Made by a program: the position numbers and the translations under genes. Source: an uncultured Erythrobacter sp. (GTDB lineage: Bacteria > Pseudomonadota > Alphaproteobacteria > Sphingomonadales > Sphingomonadaceae). Taken from it: a stretch of 64,000 nt of DNA. Below, one piece after another: positions 17,526 through 27,576 of the stretch. The notes under the pieces are model-generated. The model had not been told where the DNA came from and ran no database searches. It worked only from the letters and a program-made list of their open reading frames with translations. Position 1 is the stretch's first letter, and every line of letters begins with the position of its first letter. Location: the NCBI GenBank assembly GCA_947500645.1, contig CANMSD010000001.1, forward strand, positions 496,001 through 560,000, given 5' to 3'.

Positions 17526-17791
17526 CTGCTCTTCCTCAACTCCTCCGACGCATGCCCTATATATTTTATGGTATCGCAGTCATTTTGTTTGCCTGGAACC
17601 TTGGAAATCAGTGGGTTAACATAACCACGATGATGGGCTTTGCTGATCCTACGATGCAGGGAGTTGAGGCTTATCAGAAGTCACTTGCGCTCTATTCGGC
17701 ATTTACTGACAGCATTTACATGGTTGCCAATGGTACATTTCTGCATGTCCTCATAGCAATCTACGACAAGATGAAAGGTCCGGAAGCGTGA
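17522..17791 (+). CDS. 89-residue membrane protein between nuoG and nuoH (unknown)
   Basis: Starts at GTG 17522 within the nuoG stop and ends inside the start of nuoH, with 4-base overlaps at both ends. The product begins with a basic segment ([10 protein letters not shown]), then a hydrophobic helix ([15 protein letters not shown]), a polar middle rich in Met/Gln/Tyr, and a weaker second helix ([15 protein letters not shown]). The DNA looks more A/T-rich than nuoG and nuoH (for example tatattttatgg). It is not one of the 14 core subunits, and no family is recognised. Confidence 0.62.
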   Translation: MTALPQLLRRMPYIFYGIAVILFAWNLGNQWVNITTMMGFADPTMQGVEAYQKSLALYSAFTDSIYMVANGTFLHVLIAIYDKMKGPEA

Positions 17792-18834
17792 CCGCATTCT
17801 TCGAAACCCTCGGCATGAGCTACGAGTTCGCGTGGTTCACCGCCACCATCGTCGGCATTCTCGCCATTTCGCTGATCGTAATGTTCTCGGTCGCGATGGT
17901 GATCTATGTCGACCGCAAAGTGCTGGGCGCGATCATGATGCGCCGCGGGCCAAACGTGGTGGGGCCGTTCGGCCTGCTGCAAAGCTTTGCTGACGGCCTC
18001 AAGGTCTTCCTGCAGGAAACCATTATCCCCAGCGCCGCAAACAAAGGCATCTTCCTGCTCGCGCCGATCATAACGTTCACGGTCGCGCTGGCGGCATGGG
18101 CGGTGATCCCGTTCGATGCAGGCGTGGTGCTGGCGGATATCAATGTTGGCCTGCTCTACATCCTCGCGATCAGTTCGCTGGGTGTTTACGGTGTGGTGAT
18201 GAGCGGTTGGGCGAGTAACTCGAAATACCCGTTCTTCTCGGCCATGCGCGCCGCTGCGCAGATGATTTCTTACGAGGTCTCAATCGGTTTCGTGCTGGTC
18301 TGCGTCGTGCTCTATGCCGGTACGTTCAACATGACCGGCATTGTCGAGGCTCAGCGTGGACATGGGCTTGGCGTGATCAATGGCTTCTTCATCAATCCGC
18401 TGTTGTTCCCGATGTTTGTGGTGTTCTTCATCTCGGCACTGGCAGAGACCGCGCGCGCGCCTTTCGACCTGACCGAGGCAGAATCCGAACTCGTCGCCGG
18501 GTATCAGACCGAATATTCGAGCATGAGCTTCGCTCTATTCTGGCTCGGTGAATACGCGAACATCCTGCTTATGTGCTCGCTGTGCACACTGCTGTTTATG
18601 GGCGGATGGCTACCCCCGATTGATTGGGAGCCGCTTTACGCTGTCCCAGGCATCATCTGGTTCCTGCTGAAGACCTTTATGTTCTTCTTCATGTTCAGCT
18701 GGATATGGGCGACCGTGCCGCGATATCGCTATGACCAGCTGATGCGGCTTGGCTGGAAAGTCTTCCTGCCGATGAGCCTGCTGTTTGTGGCGTTGATCTC
18801 GGGCTATCTCATGGCGACGGGGCATTTCGGATGA
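17788..18834 (+). CDS. nuoH: NADH-quinone oxidoreductase subunit H
   Basis: Membrane subunit that links the peripheral arm to the proton-pumping arm and lines the quinone channel. The 348-residue protein has eight to nine membrane helices and the signatures [52 protein letters not shown] (split here as two conserved blocks), and [18 protein letters not shown]. It starts at GTG 17788. The stop overlaps the ATG of a secreted-protein gene. Confidence 0.96.
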   Translation: MTAFFETLGMSYEFAWFTATIVGILAISLIVMFSVAMVIYVDRKVLGAIMMRRGPNVVGPFGLLQSFADGLKVFLQETIIPSAANKGIFLLAPIITFTVALAAWAVIPFDAGVVLADINVGLLYILAISSLGVYGVVMSGWASNSKYPFFSAMRAAAQMISYEVSIGFVLVCVVLYAGTFNMTGIVEAQRGHGLGVINGFFINPLLFPMFVVFFISALAETARAPFDLTEAESELVAGYQTEYSSMSFALFWLGEYANILLMCSLCTLLFMGGWLPPIDWEPLYAVPGIIWFLLKTFMFFFMFSWIWATVPRYRYDQLMRLGWKVFLPMSLLFVALISGYLMATGHFG

Positions 18835-19445
18835 TTAAGCAATTCTCTCTTCTCCCCGTGGTTTGCGGACTTGCACTTGCCAGTATTGGTACTGTGGCTC
18901 AGGCTGGCCAGGCAACTTCTTGGGAGTGTGCGCTGTCTGTCGACTCCGTTACCTTTGCTGTTCCTGCGGAACGCTTCGGTTTCGGCAAGCTTCCGGGCCA
19001 TTTGGAACAACTGAATTTGGCCAAGCTAGCTGAAGGAGATGGCTTCACACTGGAGATTGTCACTCATCTTGACTCTATTCCGCGCATCACCCGCACCGAT
19101 AGACCAGAAATTTTGAACCCACAGGGCAATGCGCTTTTTTTTAGCCTTGTGAGCGCAGCTGATATTGCCACTGTCCATGTCGGCTACATCTTCTCTGATC
19201 TTCATACTCCAAACCCGAAGGTGCTGAAAACTACGTCTGTGATCCCGAACGAATCTGATTTCTCGCTAGGCCTTGATGACATGCGGACAGCTGATGGTGA
19301 TATTGGGACGCTAGCGATGAGCAGAAACATTACGCACACCAAGACGTCGGTCGGTTACTGCGGTGACGATGCCGCTGATCGAGCGAGGGCAGATCGGCAA
19401 GCGGTGATCGAAGAAGCCAACGACCGCTCTGGGCTGTCAAGCTAG
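18831..19445 (+). CDS. Putative periplasmic protein between nuoH and nuoI (unknown)
   Basis: A 204-residue protein with a signal peptide ([25 protein letters not shown], cleavage near 25), hence probably periplasmic. The mature part has one Cys near each end (WECALS and VGYCGDD) that could form a disulfide, and a C-terminal acidic/Arg-rich helix. The ATG overlaps the nuoH stop by 4 bases and nuoI follows after 8 bases, so it is transcribed with the complex I genes although it is not a known subunit. Base usage looks lower in GC than its neighbours. No family is recognised. Confidence 0.68.
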   Translation: MIKQFSLLPVVCGLALASIGTVAQAGQATSWECALSVDSVTFAVPAERFGFGKLPGHLEQLNLAKLAEGDGFTLEIVTHLDSIPRITRTDRPEILNPQGNALFFSLVSAADIATVHVGYIFSDLHTPNPKVLKTTSVIPNESDFSLGLDDMRTADGDIGTLAMSRNITHTKTSVGYCGDDAADRARADRQAVIEEANDRSGLSS

Positions 19446-19453
19446 GAAACGAA

Positions 19454-19942
19454 ATGACCACCGCAACCCAGCTCCTCAAATCGTTCACCCTCTGGGAGTT
19501 CCTGAAGGCGCATGCGCTGACCTTGAAGTATTTCTTCAAGCCCAAGGTAACGATCAACTATCCGTTCGAGAAGTCGCCGCTTTCGCCGCGTTTTCGCGGT
19601 GAGCATGCCCTGCGCCGCTATCCCAATGGCGAAGAGCGCTGCATCGCGTGCAAGCTGTGCGAGGCCGTATGTCCAGCGCAGGCGATCACGATCGAGAGCG
19701 AGCCGCGCGAGGACGGCAGCCGCCGCACAACGCGCTACGACATCGACATGACGAAATGCATCTATTGTGGTTTCTGTCAGGAAGCCTGCCCGGTGGATGC
19801 AGTGGTCGAGGGACCAAACTTCGAATACGCGACCGAAACTCGCGAGGAATTGCTTTACGACAAGGCGAAATTGCTGGCCAACGGGGACAAGTGGGAACGC
19901 GCCATCGCCGCAAACCTTGAAGCCGATGCGCCCTATCGCTAA
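19454..19942 (+). CDS. nuoI: NADH-quinone oxidoreductase subunit I
   Basis: Ferredoxin-like subunit carrying [4Fe-4S] clusters N6a and N6b. The 162-residue protein has two classical CxxCxxCxxxCP motifs: Cys63/66/69/73 ([12 protein letters not shown]) and Cys102/105/108/112 ([12 protein letters not shown]). The N-terminal amphipathic region [19 protein letters not shown] is typical. It is followed by a 128-base spacer filled by a nested inverted repeat before nuoJ. Confidence 0.97.
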   Translation: MTTATQLLKSFTLWEFLKAHALTLKYFFKPKVTINYPFEKSPLSPRFRGEHALRRYPNGEERCIACKLCEAVCPAQAITIESEPREDGSRRTTRYDIDMTKCIYCGFCQEACPVDAVVEGPNFEYATETREELLYDKAKLLANGDKWERAIAANLEADAPYR

Positions 19943-19983
19943 GGGCGCGCGAAGCTCGGAATGCACAAGACTTTTCACCTAGC

Positions 19984-20066
19984 TCGTCATTCCAGCGTAA
20001 GTTGGAATCTCTGGCTGACAGGCAGGACCAAGAGGTACGAGACCCCAGCCTTCGCTGGGGTGACGA
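19984..20066. repeat. Nested inverted repeat between nuoI and nuoJ
   Basis: The left arm 19984-20011 (TCGTCATTCCAGCGTAAG, continuing TTGGAATCTC) and right arm 20039-20066 (GAGACCCCAGCCTTCGCTGG, continuing GGTGACGA) are imperfect inverted copies. Each arm is itself a hairpin; the right arm contains CCCCAG-CCTTCG-CTGGGG as a perfect 6-base stem. This type (GTCATTCCAGC...GCTGGGGTGACGA) is a second repeat family that I associate with alphaproteobacterial intergenic spaces. It differs from the nuoB-nuoC repeat. Confidence 0.75.
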
Positions 20067-20070
20067 CATT

Positions 20071-20694
20071 ATGATACAAACCTTAGCCTTCTATCTGTTC
20101 GCAAGCCTTGTCGTGGCTAGCGCAGTCATGGTCATCATGGCGCGCAACCCCGTGCACTCGGTCTTGTGGCTGATCCTCGCCTTCTTCAACGCGGCCGGCC
20201 TGATGGTGCTGGTGGGCGCTGAATTCATCGCGGCCCTGCTGGTCATCGTTTACGTTGGCGCGGTCGCCGTGCTGTTCCTGTTCGTGGTCATGATGCTCGA
20301 CATCGACATGGCGGCCATGCGCGCAGGCTTCATCCGCAACTTCCCACTGGGTCTCGCGATTGCCGCGATCTTGCTGGCGGAATTGCTACTCGGCATCGGC
20401 GCCTATCAGGCTGGCGGATTGCAACTGGGCACACCCGATGGCTCCGGCCAGGCGGCGATGGGCGCCAGCAATATCGAGGCGATCGGCACGCTGCTTTACG
20501 GGCCATATTTGCTGCTGTTCGAGATCGCCGGCATCATCCTGCTGGTGGCGATGATCGGCGCAATCGTGCTGACCCACCGTGAAAGCAAGCCGGGCGCGCG
20601 CGGCCGTCAGGATATCGGCAAGCAGATCAGCCGCCGTCCGGAAGAGGCAACTGTCATGAAGAACCCGGAAACCGGGCAGGGGGTCGAGCTGTGA
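20071..20694 (+). CDS. nuoJ: NADH-quinone oxidoreductase subunit J
   Basis: Membrane subunit of complex I next to NuoK. The 207-residue protein has five membrane helices, including the conserved third helix [26 protein letters not shown], which contains the pi-bulge region important for coupling. A polar C-terminal tail (from about residue 170) ends in [10 protein letters not shown]. The ATG 20071 follows the nuoI-nuoJ repeat directly, with no strong Shine-Dalgarno. An in-frame TTG upstream at 20002 would translate the repeat and is rejected. It overlaps nuoK by 4 bases. Confidence 0.95.
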   Translation: MIQTLAFYLFASLVVASAVMVIMARNPVHSVLWLILAFFNAAGLMVLVGAEFIAALLVIVYVGAVAVLFLFVVMMLDIDMAAMRAGFIRNFPLGLAIAAILLAELLLGIGAYQAGGLQLGTPDGSGQAAMGASNIEAIGTLLYGPYLLLFEIAGIILLVAMIGAIVLTHRESKPGARGRQDIGKQISRRPEEATVMKNPETGQGVEL

Positions 20695-20996
20695 TTGGCA
20701 TCGAACACTATCTCGTTGTGGGTGCGATCCTGTTCGTGCTCGGCGTGCTGGGCATCTTCCTCAATCGCAAGAATGTGATCGTGATCCTGATGGCGGTCGA
20801 ACTGATCCTGCTGTCGGTGAACATCAACCTGGTCGCTTTCAGCGCATTCATGAACGACCTGGTCGGTCAGGTTTTCGCCATGCTGGTGCTGACCGTAGCC
20901 GCAGCCGAGGCCGCAATTGGTCTCGCGATCCTGGTAATCTACTTCCGCAATCGCGGCACCATCGCGGTCGATGACGTCAATCGGATGAAGGGATAA
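20691..20996 (+). CDS. nuoK: NADH-quinone oxidoreductase subunit K
   Basis: Small proton-pathway subunit of complex I. The 101-residue protein has three membrane helices with the two buried glutamates expected for NuoK: in the second helix ([20 protein letters not shown]) and the third ([14 protein letters not shown]). It starts at GTG 20691 inside the nuoJ stop, and nuoL begins 7 bases after its stop. Confidence 0.97.
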   Translation: MIGIEHYLVVGAILFVLGVLGIFLNRKNVIVILMAVELILLSVNINLVAFSAFMNDLVGQVFAMLVLTVAAAEAAIGLAILVIYFRNRGTIAVDDVNRMKG

Positions 20997-21003
20997 CGAC
21001 GCC

Positions 21004-23010
21004 GTGCATCCGATACTGATCATCGTATTCCTGCCCTTGGTGGCAGCGATAATCGCCGGGCTGGGCAATCGCATGCTCGGCAATCTCGCGGCAAAGTCTC
21101 TCACAACCGGCGCCTTGTTCGTCTCCGCGATCCTCAGCTGGCCGATCTTCCTTGGCTTTCTGGGCGGTACGGAAACCGCTGAGGTCGTCCCTGTGCTCAA
21201 ATGGGTGCAGTCCGGCTCGATGACGTTCGACTGGGCGCTGCGCGTTGATGCGCTGACGGCCGTCATGCTGGTCGTCATCAATTCCGTATCTGCGCTCGTG
21301 CATCTCTACTCGTGGGGATACATGGAGGAAGACCCGGATCAGCCGCGCTTCTTCGCCTATCTCTCACTGTTCACCTTCGCGATGTTGATGCTCGTGACCG
21401 CCGATAACCTGGTCCAGATGTTCTTCGGTTGGGAAGGGGTGGGCCTCGCGAGTTACCTCCTCATCGGTTTCTGGTTCAAGAAACCGAGCGCCGGTGCCGC
21501 CGCGATCAAGGCGTTCGTCGTCAACCGCGTGGGCGACCTTGGCTTTATGCTCGGCATCTTCGGCACTTATCTGGTGTTTCAGACGACATCGATCACCGAG
21601 ATTCTCGAAGCGGCACCCGCGATGAGCGGAAGCACGATCGGCTTCCTCGGCATGCGTCTCTACACAATGGATATCCTGTGCATCCTCCTGTTCATCGGCG
21701 CGATGGGTAAATCGGCTCAGCTGTTTCTGCACACGTGGCTGCCCGACGCGATGGAAGGTCCGACGCCGGTTTCTGCGCTGATTCACGCCGCGACCATGGT
21801 GACCGCGGGTGTGTTCATGGTCTGCCGCCTTTCGCCAATGTTCGAGACCGCACCGACCGCGCTGATGATCGTGACCTTTATCGGAGCAGCAACCTGCTTC
21901 TTCGCTGCGACAATCGGTACGACGCAGTGGGACATCAAGCGCGTGATCGCCTATTCGACCTGTTCGCAGCTCGGATACATGTTCTTCGCTGCGGGTGTCG
22001 GGGCATACGGCGTAGCGATGTTCCACCTGTTCACGCACGCTTTCTTCAAGGCGCTGCTGTTCTTGGGCGCGGGCAGCGTCATTCACGCGATGCATCACGA
22101 GCAGGATATGCGCTATTACGGCGACCTGCGTAAGAAGATCCCGATCACCTTCTGGGCGATGATGGCCGGCACGCTCGCAATTACCGGTGTCGGTATCCTG
22201 GGTGTCTTCGGATTTGCTGGATTCTACTCAAAGGACGCGATCCTCGAGGCTGCCTGGGCGCGGGGCACCGGCCTGTCACAATTCGCATTCTGGATGGGCG
22301 CGGTCGCGGCCTTGCTGACAAGCTTCTACAGCTGGCGTCTGATGTTCCTTACGTTCTGGGGCAAGCCGCGCTGGATCGAGAGCGAGCATATCCAGCACAG
22401 CGTGCACAAGACACCTGCAGAGGCGGGCGAAGATACGACAGGCGGATACCACCCGCACGAAAGCCCTGTGTCCATGCTTGTCCCGCTCGGCCTGTTGACG
22501 CTGGGCGCGGTGTTCGCCGGCTTTGTGTACAAGTACCCGTTTATCGACGGCTCTGCCGAAGCGGTTAACGGCGCATTCTGGGGTGCTTCGATCTACTTCA
22601 ACGAGAACCTGATGCACGCGCTGCATGCCGTACCGCTGTGGGTGAAGCTGACCGCGACATTTGTGATGATCACTGGCTTTATCGGGGCGTATGTGGCCTA
22701 CATCGCCAAGCCGGACATTCCGGCCAAGTTCGTCGCCAGCTTCGGATGGCTCCACAAGTTCGTCTACAACAAATGGTATTTCGACGAGCTCTATGACGCG
22801 ATCTTCGTGAAGCCTGCCTTCTGGATCGGTCGTCAGTTCTGGAAGCTCGGAGATATCGGCACGATTGACCGCTTTGGTCCCAACGGAATCGCTTGGGTGG
22901 TCGACCGTTCTTCGCAAGCCGCCAAGACAATTCAGTCCGGTTATCTCTACACTTACGCTTTAATCATGTTGCTGGGGCTGGTGGCCGCGGTGACGTGGGT
23001 CTTGTTCTAA
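21004..23010 (+). CDS. nuoL: NADH-quinone oxidoreductase subunit L
   Basis: The distal antiporter-like proton-pumping subunit. The 668-residue protein has the Mrp-antiporter fold: the helix with [17 protein letters not shown] (pump Glu), [34 protein letters not shown] (pump Lys and the broken-helix region), and a long C-terminal part whose lateral helix follows [21 protein letters not shown]. It starts at GTG 21004, seven bases after nuoK. Confidence 0.97.
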   Translation: MHPILIIVFLPLVAAIIAGLGNRMLGNLAAKSLTTGALFVSAILSWPIFLGFLGGTETAEVVPVLKWVQSGSMTFDWALRVDALTAVMLVVINSVSALVHLYSWGYMEEDPDQPRFFAYLSLFTFAMLMLVTADNLVQMFFGWEGVGLASYLLIGFWFKKPSAGAAAIKAFVVNRVGDLGFMLGIFGTYLVFQTTSITEILEAAPAMSGSTIGFLGMRLYTMDILCILLFIGAMGKSAQLFLHTWLPDAMEGPTPVSALIHAATMVTAGVFMVCRLSPMFETAPTALMIVTFIGAATCFFAATIGTTQWDIKRVIAYSTCSQLGYMFFAAGVGAYGVAMFHLFTHAFFKALLFLGAGSVIHAMHHEQDMRYYGDLRKKIPITFWAMMAGTLAITGVGILGVFGFAGFYSKDAILEAAWARGTGLSQFAFWMGAVAALLTSFYSWRLMFLTFWGKPRWIESEHIQHSVHKTPAEAGEDTTGGYHPHESPVSMLVPLGLLTLGAVFAGFVYKYPFIDGSAEAVNGAFWGASIYFNENLMHALHAVPLWVKLTATFVMITGFIGAYVAYIAKPDIPAKFVASFGWLHKFVYNKWYFDELYDAIFVKPAFWIGRQFWKLGDIGTIDRFGPNGIAWVVDRSSQAAKTIQSGYLYTYALIMLLGLVAAVTWVLF

Positions 23011-23024
23011 GGGGGGCTTAGGAA

Positions 23025-24578
23025 ATGGACGGCTTCCCAATTCTTTCGATCATGCTGCTCGTGCCGCTGCTGGCGGGCATTGGCTGCTTCTTCGTCGGCA
23101 CGAACGCGTCGCGCTGGCTTGCTCTGGCGGGTACGCTCGCGACGTTCGCGCTCGGTGTAATTCTCTGGGCGAATTACGAGATCGGCGGATCGCAATGGCA
23201 GTTTACCGAGCGCGCCGAGTTGTTCGCAGGGTTCAGCTATGCTCTCGGCATCGACGGCATCGCCCTGATGCTGATCATGCTCTCGGTATTCCTGATGCCG
23301 ATCTGCATTCTCGCCAGCTGGAGCGCGATCCAGAAGCGCGTCGGCGAATACATGGCGGCCTTCCTGTTTATGGAAGTGCTGATGATCGGCGTGTTCGCCG
23401 CGCAGGACCTGTTCCTGTTCTACATCTTCTTCGAGGCTGGTCTGATCCCGATGTATCTGATCATCGGCGTGTGGGGCGGCGATAACCGCATCTACGCGAG
23501 CTACAAATTCTTCCTCTACACGCTGCTCGGCTCGGTCCTGATGCTGATCGCAATGTTCTGGATGGTGGCGCAAGCGGGCACCGCCGACATTCCGACGCTG
23601 ATGCAATACGATTTCCCGGTTGGTCCGCAGTTCTGGCTGTTCCTCGCCTTCTTCGCGAGCTTCGCGGTAAAGATGCCGATGTGGCCTGTGCACACATGGC
23701 TGCCCGACGCGCACGTTCAGGCACCGACGGCAGGGTCCGTTATCCTAGCTGGCGTGCTCTTGAAACTGGGTGGCTATGGCTTCATTCGCTTCAGCCTGCC
23801 TATGTTCCCGGATGCGAGCGCGCAGCTGGCGTGGCTGGTATTCGCGCTGTCCATGGTGGCGGTGGTCTATACTTCGCTGGTCGCATTGGTGCAGCACGAC
23901 ATGAAGAAGCTGATTGCCTATTCATCCGTGGCCCACATGGCGCTCGTTACCGCAGGCCTGTTCGCCTTCAACGTCCAGGGCCTTGAAGGCGCAATGATGA
24001 TCATGCTCGGCCACGGGCTCGTATCCGGTGCACTATTCCTCTGCGTTGGCGTGATTTACGACCGGCTGCACACTCGCGAGATCGACCGCTATGGCGGCCT
24101 TTCAATCAATATGCCGTATTATGCGCTGTTCTTCATGCTGTTCACCATGGCGAGCGTCGGCCTGCCGGGGACGAGCAACTTCATCGGTGAATTCCTCGCG
24201 CTCGCGGGCATTTATCAGGCCTCGACCTGGGTCGCTCTGATCTGCACCACCGGCATCATCCTTGGTGCAGCCTACATGCTGTATCTCTATCGCCGCGTTG
24301 CTTTCGGCGATCAGAAGAATGCCGATGCGGCCGCCATGCTCGATCTCGACAAACGCGAATGGGCGATGCTCGCGCCAATCGCCGCTGTGGTGCTGTGGAT
24401 GGGCGTCTATCCGGAGAGTTTCCTCGCGCCGATGCGCGCCGATATCGCGACGCTCGACGCGCGCCTCGCTTCGGCTGCTCCTGATGGCGACAGCCAACTG
24501 CAGGCAGGCGCACCGCGCGACACCATCGCCAATGCGATGGCCAGACCAGAACACGAAGAGGGTGAGGGCGCCCACTAA
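23025..24578 (+). CDS. nuoM: NADH-quinone oxidoreductase subunit M
   Basis: Antiporter-like proton-pumping subunit of complex I. The 517-residue protein has about 14 membrane helices with the pump residues in [21 protein letters not shown] (Glu) and [31 protein letters not shown] (Lys, split helix). It ends in a soluble, Ala/Asp/Glu-rich tail of about 40 residues. The ATG follows a GGGGGGCTTAGGAA ribosome-binding stretch. The last base of its stop is the first base of nuoN. Confidence 0.97.
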   Translation: MDGFPILSIMLLVPLLAGIGCFFVGTNASRWLALAGTLATFALGVILWANYEIGGSQWQFTERAELFAGFSYALGIDGIALMLIMLSVFLMPICILASWSAIQKRVGEYMAAFLFMEVLMIGVFAAQDLFLFYIFFEAGLIPMYLIIGVWGGDNRIYASYKFFLYTLLGSVLMLIAMFWMVAQAGTADIPTLMQYDFPVGPQFWLFLAFFASFAVKMPMWPVHTWLPDAHVQAPTAGSVILAGVLLKLGGYGFIRFSLPMFPDASAQLAWLVFALSMVAVVYTSLVALVQHDMKKLIAYSSVAHMALVTAGLFAFNVQGLEGAMMIMLGHGLVSGALFLCVGVIYDRLHTREIDRYGGLSINMPYYALFFMLFTMASVGLPGTSNFIGEFLALAGIYQASTWVALICTTGIILGAAYMLYLYRRVAFGDQKNADAAAMLDLDKREWAMLAPIAAVVLWMGVYPESFLAPMRADIATLDARLASAAPDGDSQLQAGAPRDTIANAMARPEHEEGEGAH

Positions 24579-26056
24579 TGGATTATGCATCCTCCTTTGC
24601 GCTGATCGCGCCTGAATTGCTGCTGACGGGCGCTGGTCTGATCCTGCTGCTGGTTGCGGCCTTTGGCGGCGACATGATGGCGCGGCCAATCGCTATCCTT
24701 TCGACGGCGGCTCTATTCGGCGCCGGCATCATGCTGGTGCCTGGCCTGCATAGCGGCGTGATGGGCCTCGATACCTATGCGTTCGGTAATCTGATGCGGA
24801 CAGACGCGTTTGCGCTGTTTGCAAAGGCGATGATCTACCTCGCCGCCATCGGCTGCCTGATGATCGCGCCCGCCTATTTCGCGACCGCCAGCAACGGCAA
24901 TGAAAGCGGGATGCGGGCCGAGTATTCGATCCTCGTCCTCTTCGCCGTGCTCGGTATGAGCATCATGGTTTCGGCTACCGATTTCATGACGCTTTATCTC
25001 GGGCTCGAGCTGAACAGCCTAGCCGCCTATGTCCTCGCATCGGTGCTGCGCAATGACAGTAAATCGGCCGAGGCGGGACTTAAATATTTCGTCCTCGGCG
25101 CGCTCGCATCGGGCATCCTGCTGTACGGTATGAGCCTACTCTACGGCTTCACCGGCAGCACCGATTTCGGCGCCGTTCGTGCAGGGCTCACCGGAGAGCT
25201 CGCGATCGGCGCGCTGTTCGGTCTGGTGTTCGTGCTCGCCGGTCTAGCGTTCAAGATCGCCGCTGTGCCGTTCCATATGTGGACCCCAGATGTTTACGAA
25301 GGCGCGCCGACACCGGTCACTGCTTTCTTCGCCACCGCGCCGAAAGTTGCCGCCGTAGCTCTGACAGCACGCGTCACCTTGGAGGTATTCGGCGAGCAAA
25401 GCGATGCATGGCAGCAGATTGTCATGTTCGTGGCTCTTGCGTCGATCATCTTCGGCGCACTGGGCGCAATCGGTCAGGAAAACCTCAAACGTCTGCTGGC
25501 ATATTCCTCGATCAACAATGTCGGCTTCATTCTGCTCGGACTCGCGGTCGCGAACGAGGCGGGTGCAAGCGCAATGCTGATCTACCTGTTCGTCTATGTC
25601 GCCATGTCGCTGGGCAGCTTTGTCGCGCTGCTGATGCTGCGCGGAGAAGACGGAACGCTGTTCGAGACCTTCGACGACATCAAAGGCCTCTCGACGACGC
25701 AGCCGCTTATCGCCTGGGCTCTCCTGCTGCTAATGTTCAGCCTTGCAGGTATTCCGCCGCTGCTCGGCTTCTACGGCAAGTTCGTGATCTTCCAGGCAAC
25801 CGTCGAAGCGGGCCTGATCGCCTTTGGCGCAATCGCGATCGCAGCCAGCGTCATCGGTGCGTTCTACTACATCAAGTTCGTGAAAGTGATGTTCTTCGAT
25901 GAGCCGGTTGATCTAGTGAAGGGAAAGAGCGGCGCGGCGCATTGGGTCCTGCTGATCCTGACGGCCGCGATCATCTCGCCGCTCGGCTATCTGCTTACAC
26001 CTTCGATCAATGATCTGGCTGGGAAGGCTGCCGAAGCGCTGTTCCTGATCTCTTGA
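24578..26056 (+). CDS. nuoN: NADH-quinone oxidoreductase subunit N
   Basis: The third antiporter-like subunit, closing the nuo operon. The 492-residue protein has the NuoN signatures TLYLGLELNSLAAYVLAS (pump Glu) and GLAFKIAAVPFHMWTPDVYEGAPTPVTAFFATAPK (pump Lys), followed by the LLAYSSINNVGF helix. The stop TGA overlaps the TTG start of birA by 4 bases, so the biotin ligase and downstream genes are likely to be read from the same message. Confidence 0.97.
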   Translation: MDYASSFALIAPELLLTGAGLILLLVAAFGGDMMARPIAILSTAALFGAGIMLVPGLHSGVMGLDTYAFGNLMRTDAFALFAKAMIYLAAIGCLMIAPAYFATASNGNESGMRAEYSILVLFAVLGMSIMVSATDFMTLYLGLELNSLAAYVLASVLRNDSKSAEAGLKYFVLGALASGILLYGMSLLYGFTGSTDFGAVRAGLTGELAIGALFGLVFVLAGLAFKIAAVPFHMWTPDVYEGAPTPVTAFFATAPKVAAVALTARVTLEVFGEQSDAWQQIVMFVALASIIFGALGAIGQENLKRLLAYSSINNVGFILLGLAVANEAGASAMLIYLFVYVAMSLGSFVALLMLRGEDGTLFETFDDIKGLSTTQPLIAWALLLLMFSLAGIPPLLGFYGKFVIFQATVEAGLIAFGAIAIAASVIGAFYYIKFVKVMFFDEPVDLVKGKSGAAHWVLLILTAAIISPLGYLLTPSINDLAGKAAEALFLIS

Positions 26057-26784
26057 TCCATATCGAGCAAGTAGAAGAGACCGGCTCGACCAATGCCGAT
26101 CTGATCTCGCGCGTCGAAGCAGGCGACGCTGTGCCGGAGGGCTATTGGCTGCGCGCTGAGCGCCAATACGGCGGGCGAGGGCGGCTTGGACGCAAATGGG
26201 AAAGCCCCCAAGGCAACCTGTTTTGCAGCACCGTTGTGCAATTGCGCAAGGACGACCCGCCACCGCACACGCTCTCCTTCGTGGTCGGACTGGCCGTCTC
26301 CGATGCTCTTAAACAAAGCGTGCTTCCGAACACGCCAGTACTGCTCAAATGGCCCAATGACGCCTTGATCCGCGGGGCCAAGGTCGCCGGAATATTGCTC
26401 GAACGCAGCGGCAATTTCGTGATCGCCGGAATCGGCGTCAATGTCGGCGCGGCGCCAGAAGTGGCCGGGCGCAAAACGACCTCAATCCTCGCAGAAGGTG
26501 GCAAGCATGGCGCCAATCCTGCGCAAGTGCTCTCGCTACTGGCGGAGGCGTTTGAAGCACGCTTGGCGCGCTGGCGCCGCGAAGGGTTGGCGGCAACTCT
26601 CGACGCCTGGACCGCCGCCGCGCATCCGATTGGCACGCCGTTGGTGATCGCGCCGGGCGAGGGGGAAGAGGTTCGCGGCGACTTCGCCGGCCTCGATGCT
26701 GATGGCGCGTTGCTGCTGCGCTTGGCGAATGGAGCCATGCGCACTATTCACGCAGGTGACGTGACTATGATCGCGGAAGGATAA
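26053..26784 (+). CDS. birA: Biotin--[acetyl-CoA-carboxylase] ligase
   Basis: Activates biotin with ATP and attaches it to the carboxyl-carrier protein of acetyl-CoA carboxylase and related enzymes. The 243-residue protein is the short, catalytic-only form. The biotinyl-AMP loop GRGRLGRKWESP lies at 41-52, followed by LKWPNDAL and KVAGILLE, and a small C-terminal domain. There is no N-terminal helix-turn-helix, so it should not repress transcription as E. coli BirA does. The likely start is TTG 26053, overlapping the nuoN stop; coaX follows after 6 bases. Confidence 0.93.
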   Translation: MIHIEQVEETGSTNADLISRVEAGDAVPEGYWLRAERQYGGRGRLGRKWESPQGNLFCSTVVQLRKDDPPPHTLSFVVGLAVSDALKQSVLPNTPVLLKWPNDALIRGAKVAGILLERSGNFVIAGIGVNVGAAPEVAGRKTTSILAEGGKHGANPAQVLSLLAEAFEARLARWRREGLAATLDAWTAAAHPIGTPLVIAPGEGEEVRGDFAGLDADGALLLRLANGAMRTIHAGDVTMIAEG

Positions 26785-26790
26785 TCACAG

Positions 26791-27567
26791 ATGCTGCTCG
26801 CCGCCGATGTCGGGAACACCAATGTCGTTTTCGCCCTGTTCGAGGGGCGCAAAGTGCGTGCGCGTTGGCGCATTGCCACCGATCCGCGCCGAACTGGTGA
26901 CGAATATGCGGTGTGGTTGCTACAATTGCTCGATATCGAAGGAGTGAAGCGCGAGGAAATCACACAGATCATCTTCGCCAGCGTCGTGCCACGCGCCGAT
27001 CATAACCTTACCGTTTTGGCGCAAAAATACTTCAAGATCACGCCTCTCTTTGCCGGTCATGGCGATGCTGCATGGCAGTTCGAGATCGACGTCGACCAGC
27101 CTAGCTCGCTGGGCGCAGACCGTGCGCTCAACATCGTCGCCGCGCATGATAAGTACGGCGGCGATTTGATCGTGATCGACTTCGGCACTGCGACCAAATT
27201 CGAAGCGATCGACTTCAATGGCGCCTATAAAGGCGGCTCGATTGCGCCGGGTATCAACCTCTCGCTCGACGCGCTCGTCGGCAAGACCGCAAAGCTCCCG
27301 CGTATCGCCATCCGTGCCCCCGAAAGCACCAGTGTCATCGGTCGCAACACCGAAGACCAGATGCTGATCGGCGTGTTCTGGGGTTATGTCGCAATGATGG
27401 AGGGGATCGTCGAGCGAATGAAGACCGAGATCGGTCGCCCGGCAAAGGTTGTAGCGACCGGCGGGCTCGCCATATTGTTCGATGACGCGACGGACATTTT
27501 CGACCACGTCGACGCCGATCTCACCATCCAAGGCTTGGCAATTCTGGCCGAGCAAGCTGCGAGTTAA
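26791..27567 (+). CDS. coaX: Type III pantothenate kinase
   Basis: Phosphorylates pantothenate in the first step of coenzyme A synthesis. The 258-residue length is typical. The ASKHA-fold motifs are present: DVGNTN at 6-11 (phosphate-binding Asp), SLGADRALN (pantothenate site), [13 protein letters not shown] and GGSIAPGI, and a C-terminal ATGGLA loop. The type III enzyme is generally not feedback-inhibited by CoA and uses a monovalent cation. It lies between birA and RNase J, an order common in alphaproteobacteria. Confidence 0.95.
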   Translation: MLLAADVGNTNVVFALFEGRKVRARWRIATDPRRTGDEYAVWLLQLLDIEGVKREEITQIIFASVVPRADHNLTVLAQKYFKITPLFAGHGDAAWQFEIDVDQPSSLGADRALNIVAAHDKYGGDLIVIDFGTATKFEAIDFNGAYKGGSIAPGINLSLDALVGKTAKLPRIAIRAPESTSVIGRNTEDQMLIGVFWGYVAMMEGIVERMKTEIGRPAKVVATGGLAILFDDATDIFDHVDADLTIQGLAILAEQAAS

Positions 27568-27576
27568 ACACCTCAT

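Noticed and set aside
20002..20070. Upstream extension of nuoJ from TTG 20002.
   Set aside because: It would translate the intergenic inverted repeat into a charged stretch not seen in NuoJ; ATG 20071 begins directly with the first membrane helix.
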